38,748 nucleotides of DNA from Clostridiales bacterium UBA1728. GTDB lineage: Bacteria > Bacillota > Clostridia > Oscillospirales > Oscillospiraceae. Location: contig DCIK01000033.1 of NCBI GenBank assembly GCA_002315975.1, forward strand, positions 3,911-42,658, in the 5' to 3' direction. Position numbers and translations under genes: made by a program. How positions within the stretch are numbered: the stretch's first letter is position 1; every line of letters starts with the position of its first letter. The notes beneath the pieces were generated by a model. That model searched no databases. It was not told the origin of the DNA and saw nothing but the letters and a program-made list of their open reading frames with translations. Below, in pieces: positions 7,809 to 15,588 of this stretch.

Positions 7809-8993
7809 TCACTTAAACAGCCCGGGAGCATTCCTGACGGGGCCCTTTTCCAAAGGCTTTTCCTCGCCGAGCTTCTTTTCCGCGTGGGATACGAACAGCC
7901 CTTCGCTGAGCGTTCTGCGGGATTCGGCATCGGAGAGGACGAAGAGCCTCTCGCTTGATTCCATGGTTGAAAGGGTGTACATGGCCTGACTGGTGTTCAG
8001 TTGTCTGAGCAGCGCCTTCAGATTGTCCTGCTGCAGTCCCTTTTTGGGGTCAAAGCCTTTGGCAAAGAACTTCTGGTACTGCTCGTTGGAGCGCTGCGCG
8101 TCGGTCTGCTGCATCAGCAGAATCTGCGCATGCAGGTTCATTTCCCTGTCGGGCTCCAGCAGCGTCCCGTTGAGCTGAGCCGTATAGAGCTGGTTGAGGG
8201 CCTGAAGACCGTTTTCCATCACCCGTCCCAGGGCTGCCATTCCGGTGGCCGCCTCCAGCAGCGGCGTGGACACGCCGTCACGGAAGAGCACCGGGTGGGA
8301 GTTGACCACGCTCAGAATTCCGTTGATCTGCTTGGACCAGTGAATGGCCGTGAGCGTATCCTTCGTGTGGGAAAAGGCGTGGCAGGCGTTACTGAGGCCG
8401 TCCTTCAGGATGGCTTCCATTTTCTGCACCTTGCCCGCGCTGAACGCTTCCAGAGCCTCGGTGGCATCCCGCAGAGAGTCCCTGCGCTGGGCCGCCAGAG
8501 CATCGGAGGGCTGCTTGCCGCAGAAGAGCTTTTCCAGCTCCTCCCGGTTCTCCGGCCTTCCGGAAAGACGCGCTATGGCCAGAGCGCCGAACTCCGACTC
8601 GGCCATATTGAGCTTTTTCAGCAGCCCAAGGCGTTTTTCCCGCTCGGCCTCGCTCTCCCCGGCAAAGAGGAAAGAGCGCACTGCGGCATCGTGGTTCGCC
8701 AGACTGCTGAGCAGCGTCTGGTTAAAAATCTGCGCCTGTCTGACATGGGTCAGGAAAAAGTCCTGATGGAGCTTTGTAACAAAGCGCTCATGCTCCTCCC
8801 GGTATTTTTCCTCTTCCATGCGGATTTTCAGATAGCTCAGGAAGGCCATATTCTGCCGCTCCCGGAGACGGCGCCGCTCAGCGCTTCTCTCCCGCGCATC
8901 TTCCTCGGCCTCCTGCCGCACGCGTTTTTGCTCCTGCTCCTGCCGGGCTAAGAGTGCCTTTTCCTTTTCTTCAGGGGTCAGAACAGCTTCCAT
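7809..8993 (-). CDS. Orphan charged coiled-coil protein of unknown function
   Basis: 394 residues with no domain I recognise. The first ~75 residues are extremely charged (EEKEKALLARQEQEQKRVRQ, ERSAERRRLRERQ) and should form a long coiled coil; the rest is mostly helical and soluble, with no signal peptide or membrane segment. Patterns such as RSFLFAGESEAEREKRLGLL and QILLMQQTDAQRSNEQYQKF also suggest helices. The ATG at 8993 was chosen because AGAAGGAG lies eight bases upstream; the open frame extends further up, but only through a REP repeat. A weak promoter (TTTTCC, 17 bases, TATAGT; -10 at 9031-9036 on the minus strand) precedes it. Monocistronic. It could be a structural, phage-derived or spore-related protein; sequence alone does not say. 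Confidence 0.7.
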   Translation of the reverse strand: MEAVLTPEEKEKALLARQEQEQKRVRQEAEEDARERSAERRRLRERQNMAFLSYLKIRMEEEKYREEHERFVTKLHQDFFLTHVRQAQIFNQTLLSSLANHDAAVRSFLFAGESEAEREKRLGLLKKLNMAESEFGALAIARLSGRPENREELEKLFCGKQPSDALAAQRRDSLRDATEALEAFSAGKVQKMEAILKDGLSNACHAFSHTKDTLTAIHWSKQINGILSVVNSHPVLFRDGVSTPLLEAATGMAALGRVMENGLQALNQLYTAQLNGTLLEPDREMNLHAQILLMQQTDAQRSNEQYQKFFAKGFDPKKGLQQDNLKALLRQLNTSQAMYTLSTMESSERLFVLSDAESRRTLSEGLFVSHAEKKLGEEKPLEKGPVRNAPGLFK

Positions 8994-9101
8994 ATCAAAA
9001 ACTCCTTCTCTTTTCTCAATTCCTGCTGTTACTATATCATATGCCCGTGCGCAGGAAAAGAGGGAAAGGGAAAGTTTTTGGCGAAAACGGCCCACCACTC
9101 C

Positions 9102-9128
9102 GTAGGGCTCGGCCTCCCGGACGAGCCG
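9102..9128 (-). repeat. 27-bp REP unit (copy 2)
   Basis: GTAGGGCTCGG-CCTCCCGGACGAGCCG, the reverse orientation, between the coiled-coil gene and the hicAB terminator. Confidence 0.8.
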
Positions 9129-9154
9129 CCTTTTTCTTTGAGCTTTTCGCAAGC

Positions 9155-9189
9155 AAAAACAGCGCACAAGCCAAAGGGCTCATGCGCTG
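9155..9189 (-). terminator. Terminator of hicAB
   Basis: Stem CAGCGCATGAGCC / GGCTTGTGCGCTG (minus strand, loop CTTT) followed by TTTTT, ten bases after the hicB stop. Confidence 0.88.
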
Positions 9190-9199
9190 CGGGAGGGAA

Positions 9200-9583
9200 T
9201 TACAGACTCAGCTTTGCTCGGAGAGCCTCCTGCAAGACCTGAGAGAAGTTGATAGACCGCGCTTCGGCGGCCTCGTTGAGCCACGAGGGGATGGTCAGCG
9301 TTTTGCGGACGGCCTTTTCCGAGTGCAGACGGCGATACTGCTCCGTGTCGGCCAGAACCATGGAAAAGGTGGAGCCTTCCGGAATCTCTATGCTTTCGGA
9401 TGCGGCGGGAATGAAATCGCCCAGCTCTTCCGCGAGAGAGAGGAACCCTCCCAGCACATCCGCAGCCATATACAGCGCATCTGCCAGATCATCACCGCAG
9501 GTATAGCAGCCGGGGAGATCGGGGAAGTCCACATTATAGAGGCCATCCTCCGGAGTGAAGATTGCGGGATAAACATATTTCAT
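9200..9583 (-). CDS. hicB: HicB-family antitoxin
   Basis: 127 residues. The N-terminal half is the partial RNase-H-like HicB fold (YPAIFTPEDGLYNVDFPDLPG, then CYTCGDDLADALYMAADVLGGFL), which binds and blocks HicA. The C-terminal ~35 residues (RKTLTIPSWLNEAAEARSI, then NFSQVLQEALRAKL) form a ribbon-helix-helix DNA-binding domain. Start: AAAGAGG lies 7 bases before the ATG. It follows hicA by 21 bases in the usual toxin-first order. By family behaviour, the HicA-HicB complex represses its own promoter; a palindrome suitable for that lies inside the promoter spacer. Confidence 0.93.
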   Translation of the reverse strand: MKYVYPAIFTPEDGLYNVDFPDLPGCYTCGDDLADALYMAADVLGGFLSLAEELGDFIPAASESIEIPEGSTFSMVLADTEQYRRLHSEKAVRKTLTIPSWLNEAAEARSINFSQVLQEALRAKLSL

Positions 9584-9604
9584 AAAACGACCTCTTTCCG
9601 GGGC

Positions 9605-9790
9605 TTATTTCAGCCCTGCGTCTTTCAGTATTTTATTCGCTGTGCCGGTAGGTATTTCTTTGGACAGGTGCCGAGGAACCGGTATCCGCTTCTTTGTGAG
9701 CGGGCTGTACCAGAAATCATGCTCGCCGCCATGCGATACAAACAGGCAGCCGGCTTCCTTCAACAGCTTAATCAGTTCACTGGTTTTCAA
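9605..9790 (-). CDS. hicA: HicA-family toxin (mRNA interferase)
   Basis: A 61-residue double-stranded-RNA-binding-fold ribonuclease that cleaves mRNA until HicB neutralises it. KTSELIKLLKEAGC is followed by SHGGEHDFWYSP, with His24 in the expected catalytic position, then the typical RIPVPRHLSKEIPTGTANKI and a final LKDAGLK. The start is TTG at 9788-9790: TCTGGAGG lies 7 bases before it, family members begin at this point, and the only upstream in-frame ATG at the frame head (9826) lies upstream of the promoter -10. All key residues are present, so the toxin should be active. Confidence 0.92.
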   Translation of the reverse strand: MKTSELIKLLKEAGCLFVSHGGEHDFWYSPLTKKRIPVPRHLSKEIPTGTANKILKDAGLK

Positions 9791-9812
9791 TGCATCGCCT
9801 CCAGACGGCAAC

Positions 9813-9841
9813 ATGGTAACACGCATTTATGCGTATGTCAA
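9813..9841 (-). promoter_or_regulatory. hicAB promoter with an operator inside the spacer
   Basis: On the minus strand: TTGACA (9836-9841), 17-base spacer, TACCAT (9813-9818). The spacer contains the palindrome ACGCATAAATGCGT (9821-9834), and half of it recurs just upstream (9847-9856). A ribbon-helix-helix repressor bound here would block RNA polymerase directly. Confidence 0.7.
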
Positions 9842-9870
9842 GGGACTAAATGCGTATCGTACGGTAGTGC

Positions 9871-9903
9871 AAATCCCGCCGCATCATTCGTGCAGCGGGA
9901 TTT
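9871..9903. terminator. Hairpin terminator after the Na/Pi cotransporter gene
   Basis: AAATCCCGC (9871-9879) pairs with GCGGGATTT (9895-9903); short T-runs lie on either side. It lies 4 bases after the stop of the minus-strand gene. Confidence 0.65.
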
Positions 9904-9907
9904 TCCT

Positions 9908-11665
9908 TCACCCTATCATATATCTCCTCGCGTACTCCTCCAGCAGGGTCTCGAAGCCGTGGGTCTTCTCGATCTCCTGCTTGGGCAGGGAGCCGTGGCG
10001 GTCGCTCATCTCGCCGCTCCGGCGGCGGAGGGCGATGCTCAGGTTGAAGCAGTGGTCGCCCACGCGCTCTAAGTCGGTGAGCATATCGTTGAACACATAG
10101 CCGTGGCTGTACTGGCAGAGACCCTGCTGCACCCGGTCGATGTGCCGCTGCTTATACTCGGCGCAGAGGTTGTCGATGATCTCCTCCAGCGGGGCGATGG
10201 GGTAGGCACAGGCGATGTCATCGTCCGCAAAGGCCTTCTCCGTGTGATCCAGAATCTCGCAGATGGCCGCAAAGAGGTTGTGCATTTCGGCGGAGGCATC
10301 CTCGGAGAAGACGATCTTTTTGTCCGCCAGCTCTCTGGCGGACTCCGCCAGATTCTTGGCGTGGTCGCCCAGACGCTCGAAGTCGCCCACAGAGCGCATA
10401 TACATATTCACCGTGGCAGTCTGCTCGGTGCCCAGCTCGTTACTTGTAATCCGGGAGAGGTAGCTGCCCAGCTTATCCTCGTAGGTGTCGATGATGGATT
10501 CCAGCTCGCAGACCCGCTGAAAGCCCTCCTCGCTGTAGCTGTCATAGAGGGAGAGCGCCTTGCGGATGCTGTCGGCGGAGAGAGCCGCCATGGAGCGGAG
10601 GGCAATGCCCGACTGCTCGATGGCCAGCGCAGGGTGGGAGAGAAAGCGCTCCTCCAGCCGCTCCACATCCCGGAGCTCCGCGCTGCGCTCGTTCTTCTCC
10701 GGTACAAGGCGTGTCACCAGCTTTTCCAGCAGGGGAATAAAGAACGCCTGCGGCAGTACAATGAGGATGCGGAAGACCGAGTTCAGCAGGGCCACATCCA
10801 TCATGCTCAGAGCCCTGTCCATGAAATCGAAGTGCACAAAGGCGTTGAGCGCATAGAAGAGCCCGCCCACGATCACTGCGCCCAGCGCGTCCACCAGCAG
10901 ATATACCAGCGCCGTGCGCTTGCCCTTGGCGTTGGCGCCCAGCGCCGAGAGCAGCACCGGTGCAGACGCGCCGATGGCGATGCCCATGACCACCGGCAGG
11001 CCCAGACGGAAGCTCACCGCCCCGGTGACCGCCAGCGTCTGGAGAATGCCCACCGCAGCGGAGGCGCTCTGGATCACCGCAGTGAACACTAAGCCGATGA
11101 GCACCCCGAAGAGCGGGTTGGTGAAGCCGGTCAGCAGCCGGATAAACGCCTTGCTCTCCCGCAGGGGGTAGACGGCCTCCGTCATGGCGGAGATGCCGAA
11201 CATCAGCACCGTGAAGCCCAGAAGCACATCGGCGGCATGGTGGTTGCGCTCCTTTTTGGTGAACATCAGCAGGACAATGCCCGCCACGGCCATGATGGCG
11301 GTGAGCGTGTCGGTGGAGAGCAGCGCAAAAATCCCGCTGCCGCTCACAGCCGAGAGGCAGATCACCCAGCCGGTGATGCTGGTGCCGATGATGGAGCCCA
11401 TGATAATGCCGATGGCCTGCCTGACCTTCATCATGCCGGAGTTCACAAAGCCCACCACCATGACCGAGGTGGCGGAGGAGGACTGGATCACCGCCGTCAC
11501 GCCGGTGCCCAGCAGAATGCCCTTGAGAGAGGAGCTGGTCAGTTTGTAGAGGATGAGCTCCATCCTCTCGCCTGCGACCTTCTTCAGACCGTCACCCATG
11601 AGGTTCATACCGAAGAGAAAGAGCGATATGCCACAGAGAAGAGCGAATACGTTTGAAATCGTCAT
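9908..11665 (-). CDS. Na+/phosphate cotransporter family protein with C-terminal PhoU domain
   Basis: 585 residues. The membrane part (1-~320) holds the two inverted Na/Pi repeats with their signatures QSSSATS (61-67) and QSASAAVG (199-206). The soluble part (~345-570) is a PhoU-like helical bundle with the paired motifs RSVGDFERLGDHAKNLAE and LTDLERVGDHCFNLSIAL, which bind metal in PhoU. The family (YjbB/NptA-like) moves phosphate with sodium, and the PhoU tail is thought to gate or regulate it. The ATG at 11665 was chosen because AAAGGA lies 7 bases upstream and the hydrophobic region begins at once; an ATG 19 codons earlier lacks a ribosome site. It has its own promoter and terminator, with no pst or pho genes nearby. 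Confidence 0.92.
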   Translation of the reverse strand: MTISNVFALLCGISLFLFGMNLMGDGLKKVAGERMELILYKLTSSSLKGILLGTGVTAVIQSSSATSVMVVGFVNSGMMKVRQAIGIIMGSIIGTSITGWVICLSAVSGSGIFALLSTDTLTAIMAVAGIVLLMFTKKERNHHAADVLLGFTVLMFGISAMTEAVYPLRESKAFIRLLTGFTNPLFGVLIGLVFTAVIQSASAAVGILQTLAVTGAVSFRLGLPVVMGIAIGASAPVLLSALGANAKGKRTALVYLLVDALGAVIVGGLFYALNAFVHFDFMDRALSMMDVALLNSVFRILIVLPQAFFIPLLEKLVTRLVPEKNERSAELRDVERLEERFLSHPALAIEQSGIALRSMAALSADSIRKALSLYDSYSEEGFQRVCELESIIDTYEDKLGSYLSRITSNELGTEQTATVNMYMRSVGDFERLGDHAKNLAESARELADKKIVFSEDASAEMHNLFAAICEILDHTEKAFADDDIACAYPIAPLEEIIDNLCAEYKQRHIDRVQQGLCQYSHGYVFNDMLTDLERVGDHCFNLSIALRRRSGEMSDRHGSLPKQEIEKTHGFETLLEEYARRYMIG

Positions 11666-11736
11666 AGAATGTCCTTTCATTCCGAAGCAGAGGGGCGCCA
11701 GCGGCCCCCGATTCTTTACCACATTTTTTCGTTTCC

Positions 11737-11765
11737 CTTATATCATATTTCCCGGTAAAGCGCAA
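11737..11765 (-). promoter_or_regulatory. Promoter of the Na/Pi cotransporter gene
   Basis: On the minus strand: TTGCGC (11760-11765), 17-base spacer ending TGA, TATAAG (11737-11742). Confidence 0.55.
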
Positions 11766-11830
11766 GCGCAGAATGGATAAAAATGGAAGCTCTCTTCTTC
11801 GGTTTTTTGCCGGAGCTGACGAACAGTCAA

Positions 11831-11971
11831 CCCCCCCGCCGACGGCCATCCGATCGGCGGCGGGGGCTACGCTTATTTTCAGCTGTTTGTGTGGCCTGCA
11901 CGCCACCAGGCCCTGTACTCTTCGCCCAGCTCGGCAGCGATCCGCAGAGCTTTCTCCTCGGTCTGCGGCAT
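11831..11971 (-). other. Possible gene remnant: 30-codon frame ending before a GC hairpin
   Basis: A 30-residue minus-strand frame (ATG 11969-11971, stop 11879-11881) reads MPQTEEKALRIAAELGEEYR then AWWRAGHTNS, which looks protein-like. It is followed by a strong CCCCCGCCG / CGGCGGGGG hairpin (11831-11866). No ribosome site precedes it, and repeat family D begins right where its 5' part should be. This suggests the tail of a gene whose front was lost, but it could be chance. Confidence 0.25.
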
Positions 11972-12058
11972 ATAAGGAATCGCTCTATGCCTTCTCCTTT
12001 TGAAAGGAGAAGGCAAGGACGGGAGCTGCGGCGGCTCGTCCGGGAGGCCGAGCCCTAC
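11972..12058. repeat. Repeat family D, short copy (87 bp)
   Basis: It starts ATAAGGAATCGCTCTATGCC, has a CCTTCTCCTTTT / AAGGAGAAGG hairpin, then AAGGACGGGAGCTGCGG and a REP unit. It matches the 206-bp copy at 36756-36961 except that exactly 119 bp are missing between two AAGGAGAAGGC repeats. Weaker similarity continues about 40 bases further (GCATCTGTGGAAGC). Confidence 0.8.
12032..12058 (+). repeat. 27-bp REP unit (copy 3)
   Basis: CGGCTCGTCC-GGGAGGCC-GAGCCCTAC, forming the right end of repeat D. Confidence 0.8.
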
Positions 12059-12165
12059 GAGGGGTTCGTACCATATAACAGATGCATCTGTGGAAGCAGG
12101 TTCGGGTTTCTACACTAACGCCATCTGTTTATACGCCCACCCGCTCATAAAGTCCGGTCCCTCCG

Positions 12166-12194
12166 TTGCTTTTTTCCGCACTATCCTGTATACT
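12166..12194 (+). promoter_or_regulatory. Promoter of the tyrosine phosphatase / DUF2284 operon
   Basis: TTGCTT (12166-12171), 17-base spacer, TATACT (12189-12194), 32 bases before the start codon. The 500-base gap before it holds only the repeat and remnant listed. Confidence 0.65.
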
Positions 12195-12226
12195 GATACT
12201 CAAATCCCACCCGGAGGAGTCAAAGT

Positions 12227-12685
12227 ATGCTATCCATCCTTTTCATCTGCCACGGTAATATCTGCCGCAGTCCCATGGCGGAGTATCTTATGGCTGAGCT
12301 TGTCCGCAGGGCGGGGCTTTCGGAGTGCGTGAGCGTGGCTTCGGCGGCGGTGTCGGACGAGGAGGAGGGCAACGATATGAACTACCCCGCCCGGCTGGAG
12401 CTCAGTAAACGCGGCATCCCCGCGCCACGGCGCTCTGCCCGTCAGCTCACGGCGGCGGACGGAGAGCGCTACGATCTGCTCATCGGCATGGATCGGGGCA
12501 ATCTGGCCCGCATGGAGCGTCTTGCGCCCGCTGCCGTTGGGAAAATGTCTCTGCTTTTAAGCCACTGCGGGGAAAATTCCTCCGTGGCCGACCCCTGGTA
12601 CACCCACAACTACGACGAGGCCTACCGCGACATTGAGCGGGGCTGCCTCGGCCTGTTAAATGAAATTAAAGGAGAACTGCTATGA
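12227..12685 (+). CDS. Low-molecular-weight protein-tyrosine phosphatase
   Basis: A 152-residue cytoplasmic phosphatase (arsenate reductase-like fold). The P-loop CHGNICRS (Cys8, Arg14) is at the N-terminus and the general-acid loop ADPWYTHN (Asp122) near the C-terminus, in the spacing of bacterial LMW-PTPs. The arsenate reductase cysteine pair is not evident, so a phosphatase is the better reading. Start: GGAGGAG is a few bases upstream of the ATG. Its stop overlaps the next ATG (ATGA), so the two genes are translationally coupled. In other bacteria such enzymes act on tyrosine kinases of capsule synthesis or on small substrates; no kinase is adjacent here. Confidence 0.93.
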   Translation: MLSILFICHGNICRSPMAEYLMAELVRRAGLSECVSVASAAVSDEEEGNDMNYPARLELSKRGIPAPRRSARQLTAADGERYDLLIGMDRGNLARMERLAPAAVGKMSLLLSHCGENSSVADPWYTHNYDEAYRDIERGCLGLLNEIKGELL

Positions 12686-13215
12686 ATCGCGAAGCCATAG
12701 AAGCCCGGCTGGGCGAGCTGCCCATTGTCCAATATGAGTGGATCGGCAGCGAAGAGCTGATGTTCAGCGAGCGCATCCGCCACATCTGCGAGACCGAGTG
12801 CCCCATGTACAACACCACCTGGGCCTGCCCCCCTGCCGTGGGCAGCGTGGAGGCGTGCAAGGAGCGCTGCCTCTCCTATCCCCATGCGCTGATGTTCACC
12901 ACCATGGTGGAGGTTCACGACATTGCCGACATTCAGGCCTGTCTGGACACCCGCCACGACCACGAAAAGGTGGCGCACTATGTGGAGAAAATGCTCAGGG
13001 CCGCCGGCGCCGAGACCATGACCCTCTCCACCGAGGCCTGTCAGGTCTGCGCCAAGTGCACCTGGCCCGATGCCCCCTGCCGCCGACCCGACAGACTCTA
13101 TCCCTGCATCGAGTCCCACGGCATCGTGGCCACCGCCATCGCCGAGAAATACGGCATCGACTTCATCGGCGGCAACGTGGTAACTTGGTTCTCGCTGGTG
13201 TTCTTTCGGGAATGA
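12682..13215 (+). CDS. DUF2284 cysteine-rich protein, putative metal binding
   Basis: 177 residues, matching the DUF2284 family: C-x3-C-P-M-Y (ICETECPMYNTTWACPP), then CKERC and a C-terminal cluster CQVCAKCTWPDAPCRRP followed by YPCIESHGI. The many cysteines imply a metal site or Fe-S cluster; the function of the family is not established. The start overlaps the phosphatase stop by four bases, so the two proteins are made together and may act on the same process. No signal peptide or membrane segment. Many DUF2284 proteins sit near corrinoid or methyl-transfer genes, which are absent here. Confidence 0.85.
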   Translation: MNREAIEARLGELPIVQYEWIGSEELMFSERIRHICETECPMYNTTWACPPAVGSVEACKERCLSYPHALMFTTMVEVHDIADIQACLDTRHDHEKVAHYVEKMLRAAGAETMTLSTEACQVCAKCTWPDAPCRRPDRLYPCIESHGIVATAIAEKYGIDFIGGNVVTWFSLVFFRE

Positions 13216-13272
13216 GCCGCCCGGATACGGAACAGAGCAAGAGGCTGTAAAAGTGCTGCAAGACCCTTTCCT

Positions 13273-13403
13273 GGCTCCCTCAGATGAGGGAGCTGGCTCG
13301 CGCAGCGAGACTGAGGGAGGGATAGTCTACGAGACAGCTCAAAAGGACCTCTCTCCCTCAGCCCCAGTGAGCGCACTGGGGCAGCTCCCTCGCAGAGGGA
13401 GCC
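13273..13403. repeat. MITE-like element with GGCTCCCTC ends (131 bp)
   Basis: Terminal inverted repeats GGCTCCCTC (13273-13281) and GAGGGAGCC (13395-13403), with internal GACTGAGGGAGG and CTCTCCCTCAG arms. It is related to the GGCTCCCC family elsewhere in the window. Non-coding, within the 476-base gap before the licC-like operon. Confidence 0.72.
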
Positions 13404-13441
13404 ATCAGGCTTTCGTTCATCGTGATGAATCACTTCATCCT

Positions 13442-13483
13442 GATTGCCACACCGGTGGCGTGGGCGCTTTCGCAATGACAGGG
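13442..13483. repeat. Half copy of the CCTGTCATTGCGA element
   Basis: GATTGCCACACC at the left and TCGCAATGACAGGG at the right match the right halves of the elements at 7642 and 37054; the left half is missing. Confidence 0.65.
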
Positions 13484-13513
13484 ATTTTTTATGCCCTTTC
13501 TGTTTTTCTGCGT

Positions 13514-13584
13514 GTTCAAATCTGAACTTTTTTCTAAATATTTTAATCGAAATACTTGCAATTTCCCCGATATTAGCCTATAAT
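13514..13584 (+). promoter_or_regulatory. Promoter of the licC-like / ABC transporter operon, with a possible upstream operator
   Basis: TTGCAA (13556-13561), 17-base spacer, TATAAT (13579-13584), about 108 bases before the first start codon. The inverted repeat GTTCA-N4-TGAAC (13514-13527) lies 28 bases upstream of the -35, a position that would suit an activator (inference). Confidence 0.6.
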
Positions 13585-13691
13585 TCTGTTCATATACAAA
13601 TCGCCCCGTTCCAGAACGCAGCAATTTTTGTTTCAACCCAATAGTATTATTCTCAGATTCTGAACATCTTCACAGGAAAGGCCAACACGCC

Positions 13692-14582
13692 ATGGAACTG
13701 AACAGAAAGCAGTTTGACATACTCTCCACCCTTGCCACCGAGAAGGACAGGCTCTCTCAGCGCTCGCTGGAGGAAAAGTGCGGTCACTCTCTGGGCACTA
13801 TTAACCGCATTTTGAAGGAGCTTGCCCAGCAGGGACTTGTCGCCGACGGCAGAATCACCCCCGCCGGGCTGAACGCATTGGAGCCCTATCGGGCCAAGAA
13901 GGCCATTTTCATCGCCGCCGGCTTCGGCAGCCGTCTGGTGCCCATCACCCTCAACACCCCCAAGCCGCTGGTGCGCGTGAACGGCAAGCGCATCATCGAT
14001 ACCCTCATCGATGCCTGCCTGGAGGCGGGCATCAGCGAGATTTACATCGTTCGCGGCTATCTGGCCGAGCAGTTCGACCAGCTTCTCTACAAATACCCCA
14101 TGATTAAATTTCTGGAGAATCCCGCCTACAACGAGGCCAACAACATCTCCTCCGCCATGGTAGCCCGCTACCTGCTGCAAAACGCCTATGTGCTGGAGGC
14201 CGACCTGCTGTGCAGCAACCCGGCCATCATCACCAAGTACCATTACTGCTCCAACTATCTGGGCATCAAAAAAGAGCGCAGTGACGACTGGTGCTTCACC
14301 CTTAAGGACGGCTACATCAGTTCCTGGGGAGTGGGCGGTTTGAACTGCTATCAGGAGGTTGGCATCTCCTACTGGAACGAGTCTGACGGTCACAAGCTGG
14401 CGGGACATCTGCGGGACTGCTATGAGGCTCCCGGCGGCAAGGAACGCTACTGGGATTATCCCGCCCTCTCCGAGTATCGGGATCAGTATCGCATCGAGGT
14501 TCGTGAGTGCAAACAGGAGGACATCGTGGAAATCGATACCTTCCAGGAATTGAAGCGCATTGATAAAACCTATGACATCTGA
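13692..14582 (+). CDS. Winged-helix / LicC-type CTP:phosphocholine-class cytidylyltransferase fusion
   Basis: 296 residues in two parts. Residues 1-65 look like a winged helix (LSQRSLEEKCGHSLGTINRI, then LKELAQQGLVADGRITPAGL). Residues 70-296 are a nucleotidyltransferase close to pneumococcal LicC: AAGFGSRL (75-82) and TPKPLV for the nucleotide, NPAYNEANNISS (143-154), LEAD (168-171, metal), and a LicC-like tail with ISYWNESDG, YWD and IVEIDTFQELKRID. LicC makes CDP-choline; near relatives act on 2-aminoethylphosphonate (PntC) or phosphoethanolamine. Start: AGGAAAGG about eleven bases upstream. First gene of an operon with an ABC importer (16-base gap), which suggests imported phospho-/phosphono-amine is CMP-activated. 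No LicA, LicD or phosphonate catabolic gene is present, so the substrate is open. The wHTH may regulate the operon or be a family appendage. Confidence 0.85.
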   Translation: MELNRKQFDILSTLATEKDRLSQRSLEEKCGHSLGTINRILKELAQQGLVADGRITPAGLNALEPYRAKKAIFIAAGFGSRLVPITLNTPKPLVRVNGKRIIDTLIDACLEAGISEIYIVRGYLAEQFDQLLYKYPMIKFLENPAYNEANNISSAMVARYLLQNAYVLEADLLCSNPAIITKYHYCSNYLGIKKERSDDWCFTLKDGYISSWGVGGLNCYQEVGISYWNESDGHKLAGHLRDCYEAPGGKERYWDYPALSEYRDQYRIEVRECKQEDIVEIDTFQELKRIDKTYDI

Positions 14583-14598
14583 CAGGAGGTAAACGCAA

Positions 14599-15588
14599 AT
14601 GAAAAAGCTGATTCGTTCTCTGTCCCTCGCTCTGGCGCTTATGCTGATGCTTGCCGTTTTTTCCGGCTGCGGCAATGCCGAAAATAAGACCGTCACCATC
14701 TGGACCAGCGGCGAGGATTACAAAAACGAGTATTACCTGACCGAGTGCCAGAAGAAGTTCCCCGACTACGACATCACCCTGGAATACATGAACAGCAGTA
14801 CCATCGCTGCCAAGGTTATAGAGGAGGGCGACAAGTGCTCCTGCGACATTATCCTCTCCGAGGAGTACGGCTACCTCTACAAATGCGAGGACCGCCTTGC
14901 CACGCTCAGCGGCTTCGACTTCTCCATCTTCCTCGACGAGCTGGTGCCCGACAGCCACAAGTTCACCCCCGAGGTGAAGAACGGCGGCTGCATCATCGTC
15001 AACCCCCATGTGCTCGCCTCTAAGGGGCTGCCCACTCCCAGCTGCTATGAGGACCTGCTGGATCCCCGGTACAAGGGTCTTTTGTCCATGCCCAGCCCCG
15101 CCTCCTCCGGCACCGGCTATATGTTCCTCCGCCAGCTCACCAACGAGTGGGGCGAGGACGAGGCCTTTGCCTACTTTGAAAAGTTCAGCGAGAACGTGCT
15201 GCAGTACACATCCTCCGGCTCCGGTCCCGTGAACGCGCTGGTGCAGGGCGAGGCTGCCATCGGTCTGGGTATGACCTCTCAGGCCGTAGTGGAGAAAAAC
15301 GCAGGCGTGAATCTGGAAATTCTCTTCTTCGAGGAGGGCTCCCCCTACAGCATGTACGGCAATGCCGTGCTGAAATCCTCCGCCGACCGGCAGGAGGTCA
15401 TGGATGTGTTTAACTACCTGGCCGTTGACCTCTGCAAGGGCAATAACGAGCGCTACTTCCCCGACCGCATCTTCAAGGACTTCGCCCCCACTGTGGAGGG
15501 CTTCCCCAGCGATGTGCGCTACGGCAATATGTCCAACAATACCCTCAGCGAAAAGGAGAGACTGCAGGCAAAATGGACCTTCAACTGA
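14599..15588 (+). CDS. ABC transporter substrate-binding lipoprotein (Fe3+/2-aminoethylphosphonate class)
   Basis: 329 residues. A lipoprotein signal peptide with lipobox FSGC (Cys24) anchors it on the outer face of the membrane. The mature part has the type-2 periplasmic-binding fold of the Fe3+/polyamine/2-aminoethylphosphonate group: VTIWTSGEDYKNEYYLTEC, DIILSEEYGYLYKC, GLPTPSCYEDLLDPRYKGLL, PSPASSGTGYMFLRQL and LVQGEAAIGLGMTSQAVVE. Iron-binding members normally show adjacent C-terminal tyrosines as ligands, which I do not see clearly, so an organic phosphonate or phospho-amine ligand is favoured (inference). AGGAGG lies eight bases before the ATG. It sits between the LicC-like gene and the ATPase gene and overlaps the latter by 16 bases. 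Confidence 0.88.
   Translation: MKKLIRSLSLALALMLMLAVFSGCGNAENKTVTIWTSGEDYKNEYYLTECQKKFPDYDITLEYMNSSTIAAKVIEEGDKCSCDIILSEEYGYLYKCEDRLATLSGFDFSIFLDELVPDSHKFTPEVKNGGCIIVNPHVLASKGLPTPSCYEDLLDPRYKGLLSMPSPASSGTGYMFLRQLTNEWGEDEAFAYFEKFSENVLQYTSSGSGPVNALVQGEAAIGLGMTSQAVVEKNAGVNLEILFFEEGSPYSMYGNAVLKSSADRQEVMDVFNYLAVDLCKGNNERYFPDRIFKDFAPTVEGFPSDVRYGNMSNNTLSEKERLQAKWTFN

Noticed and set aside
7474..7989. Plus-strand frame running through the MITE-like element
   Set aside because: It translates the repeat and the antisense of the coiled-coil gene; no coding signals.
12227..12685. Arsenate reductase (ArsC) instead of a tyrosine phosphatase
   Set aside because: The P-loop CHGNICRS and acid loop ADPWYT fit LMW-PTP; the additional ArsC redox cysteine pair and ars genes are not seen.
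13265..13410. CRISPR-like array (repeated GAGGGAG blocks)
   Set aside because: The repeats are inverted arms of one palindromic element, without regular spacers and without cas genes.
13253..13525. Possible small gene after the DUF2284 gene
   Set aside because: The frame is made of the GGCTCCCTC element and half of another repeat.
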